Shown one piece after another: positions 45,547 to 47,605 of a stretch of 47,605 nucleotides of DNA. Position numbers and translations under genes: made by a program. Below the pieces are notes generated by a model. That model searched no databases. It had not been told where the DNA came from and saw only the letters and a program-made list of their open reading frames with translations. This DNA is from Methanobrevibacter millerae (GTDB lineage Archaea; Methanobacteriota; Methanobacteria; Methanobacteriales; Methanobacteriaceae). The stretch covers positions 1 to 47,605 of the forward strand of contig SUTF01000002.1 of NCBI GenBank assembly GCA_015063005.1, given 5' to 3'. Position 1 is the first letter of the stretch. Each line of letters opens with the position of its first letter.

Positions 45547-45577
45547 AAAAAGAAGAATAATTGTAATTCTTCTTTTT
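45547..45577 (-). terminator. terminator of the adhesin-like gene
   Basis: AAAAAGAAGAAT (45547-45558) and ATTCTTCTTTTT (45566-45577) are perfect inverted repeats around a 7-base loop, followed on the reverse strand by a T-rich tract. The stem begins at the stop codon of the adhesin gene. The stretch 45323-45546 shows no gene. Confidence 0.7.
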
Positions 45578-47605
45578 AGGAAGTGATAGTTATTTTGTTT
45601 GAGATGTATGCTCCATTATAACCTGAAGTTATAATGTATTCCCCGGCCATTAAGTTTATGTTTAATTTTGCTTCACCGTTTGCATCGGTTGTACGTGTAT
45701 ATAATACTCCATTCACATTGAATGTGATGTTTTGGTTAGGATATACTTTTCCTTGCCCATCAACAAGTTTAGCCGTGAATTTAGATCCGTCTTTGTATTT
45801 CATAGTTAAATCTTTGGCAGTTAATACCGGAAGAACTAAAATATTGTCGGAGTTCTGGCAACCATTGTAATCTGTAGTAATTATATATTTTCCAGGGCCT
45901 AAATTAATGTTTAATTTTGCTTCACCGTTTGCATCGGTTGTACGTGTGTAGAATACTCCATTCACATTGAATGTGATGTTTTGGTTAGGATATGCTTTTC
46001 CTTGCCCATCAACAAGTTTAGCCGCGAATTTTGATCCGTTTTTGTAGTACATAGTTAAATCATCAGTAGTTAATACTGGAAGAACTAAAATACTATTGGA
46101 TTTATTGCATCCTTTGCAATCAGCTGTGATGAGGTATTCAGTAGGCCTTAAATTAATGTTTAATTTTGCATGGCCTGTTTCGTTTGTTATTCTTACATAA
46201 AACATTCCATTGATATTGAAGAGTACTTCTTCACCATCTTTTGCCCATCCTCCATCGTCTGAGTGAACACGAACAACAAATTGTGTATCATTTTTATAGT
46301 ATTTGATTAAGTCCTCAGATTCTATTAATGAGAGCACAGTTATATTATAGCCTTTGCTTTCACCAGTTACTGTATTGTTTGCAGTAATGATATATTTTCC
46401 TGGGGAAAGGTTAATATTTAATTTTGCCCATCCGGAAGCATTGGTTGTACGTGTATAAAAGACTCCATGGATATTAAATTCAACATTTGCATTTGCTAAA
46501 GGATTACCATTGCTGTCCAGGAATAAAGCATGGAACTGTGTAGCATTTCTAAACATTTTTACCAAATCATTTGAATAAACAGTAGATTTGATTTCAATAT
46601 CCACTAAAGTGGAAATTGAATATTCCTCAGTTACAACAAGCGCAGTATAATTTCCTGCATCAAGATTCAAACCAAGAGATGCCTGACCTTTATCATCAGT
46701 TATTCTGGAGTATGTAATGCCGTTTAGAGTAATATTGATTTTTTTGGATTTGAGTGGCTTGTCATTATCTACTAATGTAACAACCAATCTTTCAGGACCA
46801 TGGTAATACTTAATCACATCCTGTGTAATCAATTCAATTCCATCAATAATGATTTTTTCATTAGCATTTACAGATTGATACTTATCATCACCAGAATAAG
46901 TTGCTTTTGCGTCATATTCACCTGAAGGTATTTGGTCTAGTGAAAATTCAGCTTTACCATTTTCTACAGGAGAAGTTAATTTTTCACCATTGATTTCTAA
47001 AATAACATTTCCTGTTGCATCTTCAGGCAATTCAACAATGACTTCATCATTATTCTGATGAACCTTCATATCCGGAGTAATTTTTGGAATTGTAATGTCT
47101 GCTTTTTCAGTTCTAGGATTATAATAATCATCACCAGAATACTTAACATCAGCAGAATAATTTCCAGGATCCAAACCACTTACAGTAATTGAAGCCTTAC
47201 CATCCTTAACAGGCACAGTAAACTCTTTACCACCCACAACAACAGTAACATCACCAGAAACATCACTAGGTAATACAACATCAACCACATTATCCTTAGA
47301 TTCAACAGTCATTTCAGGAGTCACTTTATAAATCTCAGCATCAACAACTTCACCATCATCAAAGTACTTATCATCACCAGAATACTTAACATCCAAAGTA
47401 TAATTTCCAGGTTTTAAATCATACAACGGAATAATAGCAAGACCATCAACAACAGGAGATGAATAATCAACACCATCAATAGTAGTAGACACATTACCAG
47501 TCGCATCATCAGGAAGTTCAACAACAATCTCATTAACTTCAAATGAAGCATTCATCATAGGATCAATTTTCGGAACACTAACACTTGCTTTTTCAGTTCT
47601 AGGAT
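45576..47605 (-). CDS. adhesin-like surface protein, C-terminal part
   Basis: The frame stays open through the right edge (…PRTEKASVSVPKIDP before the first ATG at 47558), so the true start lies outside. At least 675 residues are seen. The first part holds Ig-like beta-sandwich repeats of about 85-90 residues (DATGNVSTTIDG, LKPGNYTLDVKYSGDDKYF, then KITPDMKV). The last 415 residues are five 83-residue repeats (DLTMYYKNGSKF, NQNITFNVNGVFYTRTTD, AKLNINLGPGKYIIT). It ends NKITITS without a membrane anchor or sorting motif, which suggests that the terminal repeats themselves bind the pseudomurein wall. Methanobrevibacter genomes hold many such proteins, thought to hold the cells to hosts, protozoa or bacteria. 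Confidence 0.88.
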   Translation of the reverse strand, partial: PRTEKASVSVPKIDPMMNASFEVNEIVVELPDDATGNVSTTIDGVDYSSPVVDGLAIIPLYDLKPGNYTLDVKYSGDDKYFDDGEVVDAEIYKVTPEMTVESKDNVVDVVLPSDVSGDVTVVVGGKEFTVPVKDGKASITVSGLDPGNYSADVKYSGDDYYNPRTEKADITIPKITPDMKVHQNNDEVIVELPEDATGNVILEINGEKLTSPVENGKAEFSLDQIPSGEYDAKATYSGDDKYQSVNANEKIIIDGIELITQDVIKYYHGPERLVVTLVDNDKPLKSKKINITLNGITYSRITDDKGQASLGLNLDAGNYTALVVTEEYSISTLVDIEIKSTVYSNDLVKMFRNATQFHALFLDSNGNPLANANVEFNIHGVFYTRTTNASGWAKLNINLSPGKYIITANNTVTGESKGYNITVLSLIESEDLIKYYKNDTQFVVRVHSDDGGWAKDGEEVLFNINGMFYVRITNETGHAKLNINLRPTEYLITADCKGCNKSNSILVLPVLTTDDLTMYYKNGSKFAAKLVDGQGKAYPNQNITFNVNGVFYTRTTDANGEAKLNINLGPGKYIITTDYNGCQNSDNILVLPVLTAKDLTMKYKDGSKFTAKLVDGQGKVYPNQNITFNVNGVLYTRTTDANGEAKLNINLMAGEYIITSGYNGAYISNKITITS
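45580..46845 (-). repeat. five 83-residue (249-bp) C-terminal repeats of the adhesin
   Basis: Five copies of a D-L/V-x-K/M-Y/F unit. The last two (from 45661 and 45910 on the plus strand) differ at only a few bases over about 120, while the outer copies have diverged, as expected from recent unequal exchange or gene conversion. Confidence 0.75.

Overview
The window is AT-rich DNA that looks like a host-associated methanogenic archaeon of the Methanobrevibacter type. The signs are archaeal TATA-type promoters, Shine-Dalgarno starts (GGAG/GGTG), a Methanobrevibacter-style adhesin with two repeat classes, DUF4143 and Arch_ATPase genes, and above all archaeal nonribosomal peptide synthetases (NRPSs), known from rumen Methanobrevibacter such as M. 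ruminantium. The species cannot be fixed from the sequence alone.

Layout, left to right. (1) 1-590: start of an MFS drug-efflux type transporter running off the left edge. (2) 821-4081: two ATPase genes, each behind its own array of short repeats, with a degraded gene fragment present on both sides of the first. (3) 4389-5318: a truncated tyrosine recombinase joined tail-to-tail to a truncated DUF1847 gene, the scar of a rearrangement. (4) 5462-5761: a STAS-domain anti-sigma-factor-antagonist-like protein, then about 680 bases of promoter and gene debris. (5) 6447-19043: NRPS1 (3617 aa, three modules, terminal reductase) followed after 21 bases by a MATE exporter. (6) 19044-19545: hairpin and gene remnant. 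(7) 19546-43774, minus strand: the operon NRPS2 (7211 aa, seven modules, terminal reductase) - MATE exporter - aldo/keto reductase. (8) 44084-45322: a small secreted protein and a wrecked ABC exporter gene. (9) 45547-47605: the C-terminal part of a large adhesin-like surface protein.

The two NRPS operons converge and share a plan: an odd starter module (a half condensation domain and an adenylation domain lacking the usual Asp235), elongation modules, a reductase that should release a peptide aldehyde or alcohol, and a paralogous MATE exporter directly downstream. Both MATE proteins have a C-terminal extension. In the first it resembles an RsbW/SpoIIAB anti-sigma kinase, and a STAS protein is encoded just upstream, so a partner switch may control export or expression. 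By-eye pocket reading suggests NRPS2 loads three residues of one kind and then three of another, both with acidic pockets as seen for Orn/Lys. The product may therefore be an acyl-capped, polycationic peptide aldehyde. NRPS1 A2 and A3 share one pocket, faintly proline-like. No thioesterase, epimerase, MbtH or phosphopantetheinyl transferase gene is visible in the window.
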